This document shows positions 5,697 through 6,388 of a DNA stretch of 6,388 bases, piece by piece; the stretch's first letter is position 1; every line of letters starts with the position of its first letter. The stretch is from contig CAZHDI010000138.1 of NCBI GenBank assembly GCA_964531285.1, positions 1 to 6,388 on the forward strand, read 5' to 3'. The translations under genes were made by a program, and so were the position numbers. The DNA is from CAZHDI01 sp964531285. Lineage in GTDB: Bacteria; Pseudomonadota; Alphaproteobacteria; JAJFIK01. Below the pieces are notes generated by a model that saw only the letters and a program-made list of their open reading frames with translations, had not been told where the DNA came from and searched no databases.

Positions 5697-6388
5697 GGTC
5701 GTGCCCTCCCTTCCCGCGGCGCTGCAAACCCGGCCAGTTCCGCGCGCAATTCGGGGATGCCGAACCCGGTCTCGCTCGAGGTGGCGATCAGCCGGGGATG
5801 CGCGGCCGGATGGGCGCGGATGTCCTGGCGGACCTGGGCCCAGATCCGCGCCCGCTCCGGAACGCGCACCTTGTCGGCCTTGGTCAGCACAATCTGAAAG
5901 GAGACGGCGGCGGCATCGAGCATGGCCATGATTTCCCGATCGGCCGGTTTGATCCCGTGCCGCCCGTCGATCAGCACCAGAGCCCGGCGTAGTTGGGTGC
6001 GCCCACGCAAATAAGCCTTGAGCAGATCGGTCCAGCGGGCCGCCTTCTCCTTCGAGACCTTGGCATAGCCGTATCCGGGCAGGTCGACCAGGGTCAAAAC
6101 CCCATGGCCGGGCGCATCGATGCGGAAAAAATTGAGTTCCTGGGTCCGTCCGGGCGTGTTCGAGGTGCGCGCCAGGCTGGTCCGGCCCGTCAGAGCGTTC
6201 AGAAGGCTGGATTTGCCGACATTTGAGCGGCCCGCAAAGGCGATCTCGGGGATCGCGTCACCGGGAAGCTGATTGAGCCCGGCAACGCCCAGGAGAAACT
6301 GGCAGGTCTGGGCAAAGAACAACCGCCCGGCGTCGAGGTCGTCCGGCGCATCTTCCAGCGACCCGATCAAGGGGCCGGTCAGGGGGCC
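5693..6388 (-). CDS. engB: Ribosome biogenesis GTP-binding protein EngB (YihA/YsxC), start probably off the window
   Basis: This is a TrmE-Era-EngA-EngB-type GTPase, an essential cytosolic factor in many bacteria that helps mature the large ribosomal subunit and was first tied to cell division. Numbering from an in-frame TTG at 6370, G1 (P loop) is GRSNVGKSS at 47-55, the switch I region is SNTPGRTQ at 70-77, G3 is DLPGYGYAKV from 96, G4 is TKAD at 163-166 and G5 is TSSETG at 197-202. All nucleotide-binding residues are intact and the C-terminal helix is present. The TTG at 6370 would give 225 residues, a normal length, but no ribosome binding site precedes it. The frame stays open to the window edge, so the true start may lie a few codons beyond 6388. 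The stop overlaps the argB start by four bases. In many alphaproteobacteria engB follows yidC, which would be just outside the window. Confidence 0.95.
   Translation of the reverse strand, partial: GPLTGPLIGSLEDAPDDLDAGRLFFAQTCQFLLGVAGLNQLPGDAIPEIAFAGRSNVGKSSLLNALTGRTSLARTSNTPGRTQELNFFRIDAPGHGVLTLVDLPGYGYAKVSKEKAARWTDLLKAYLRGRTQLRRALVLIDGRHGIKPADREIMAMLDAAAVSFQIVLTKADKVRVPERARIWAQVRQDIRAHPAAHPRLIATSSETGFGIPELRAELAGFAAPREGRARP
5705..5710 (-). promoter_or_regulatory. Ribosome binding site of argB inside the end of engB
   Basis: GGGAGG on the minus strand ends eight bases before the argB ATG at 5696 and lies within the last codons of engB. With the ATGA stop/start overlap, it indicates both independent loading and translational coupling of argB to engB. 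Confidence 0.6.

Noticed and set aside
4779..5897. Long plus-strand open frame (372 codons) across argB and the end of engB
   Set aside because: It is antisense to two genes with complete family motifs, has His/Arg/Gly-rich low-information sequence typical of a reversed GC-rich frame, and shows no recognisable domain.
1..6388. Mobile elements, CRISPR arrays, tRNA genes, toxin-antitoxin or defence genes
   Set aside because: No direct repeats, transposase motifs, terminal inverted repeats, tRNA cloverleaf or defence-type domains were seen; the genes are conserved housekeeping families.

Overview
The window is high-GC DNA with the coding style and gene families of an alphaproteobacterium. The tip of the SRP RNA, the arginine-sensitive type of N-acetylglutamate kinase, the E. 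coli-type DapD and the engB-argB-(HAD phosphatase)-dapD gene order all fit that group. A stalked or marine lineage such as Maricaulales/Hyphomonadales is possible, but I cannot fix the genus from sequence alone. Everything looks chromosomal and housekeeping. I see no insertion sequence, phage, CRISPR, tRNA or plasmid feature.

Layout. At the left edge is the truncated gene for the small signal recognition particle RNA (ffs), on the minus strand and running off the window, with its promoter region around 74-104. Divergent from it is nudC (195-1133, plus strand), an NADH pyrophosphatase with a complete zinc ribbon and Nudix box. nudC converges, with only 11 bases between stop codons, on a leftward run of six minus-strand genes that fills the rest of the window. 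In transcription order these are engB (partial at the right edge), argB, a secreted double-DUF1036 protein, a pyrimidine 5'-nucleotidase-type HAD phosphatase, dapD, and a two-module VOC (glyoxalase-like) protein.

How they work together. engB and argB overlap by four bases (ATGA) and are probably translationally coupled. After a 94-base gap that could hold a weak promoter or processing hairpin, the remaining four genes follow at 27-43 base spacing and probably form one transcript. ArgB performs the second step of arginine synthesis. DapD performs the succinylation step of lysine/meso-diaminopimelate synthesis and so feeds peptidoglycan. The phosphatase and the VOC protein have no obvious pathway link. 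The most interesting gene is the DUF1036 protein at 3569-4612. It is exported and carries two copies of a four-cysteine module with nearly identical cysteine spacing, on either side of a peptidoglycan-binding-like helical domain. It lies two genes upstream of a peptidoglycan-precursor gene.

Overall this is a mostly ordinary biosynthetic/housekeeping region. I found no convincing new multi-gene system. The DUF1036 protein and the VOC gene after dapD are the parts of unknown function.
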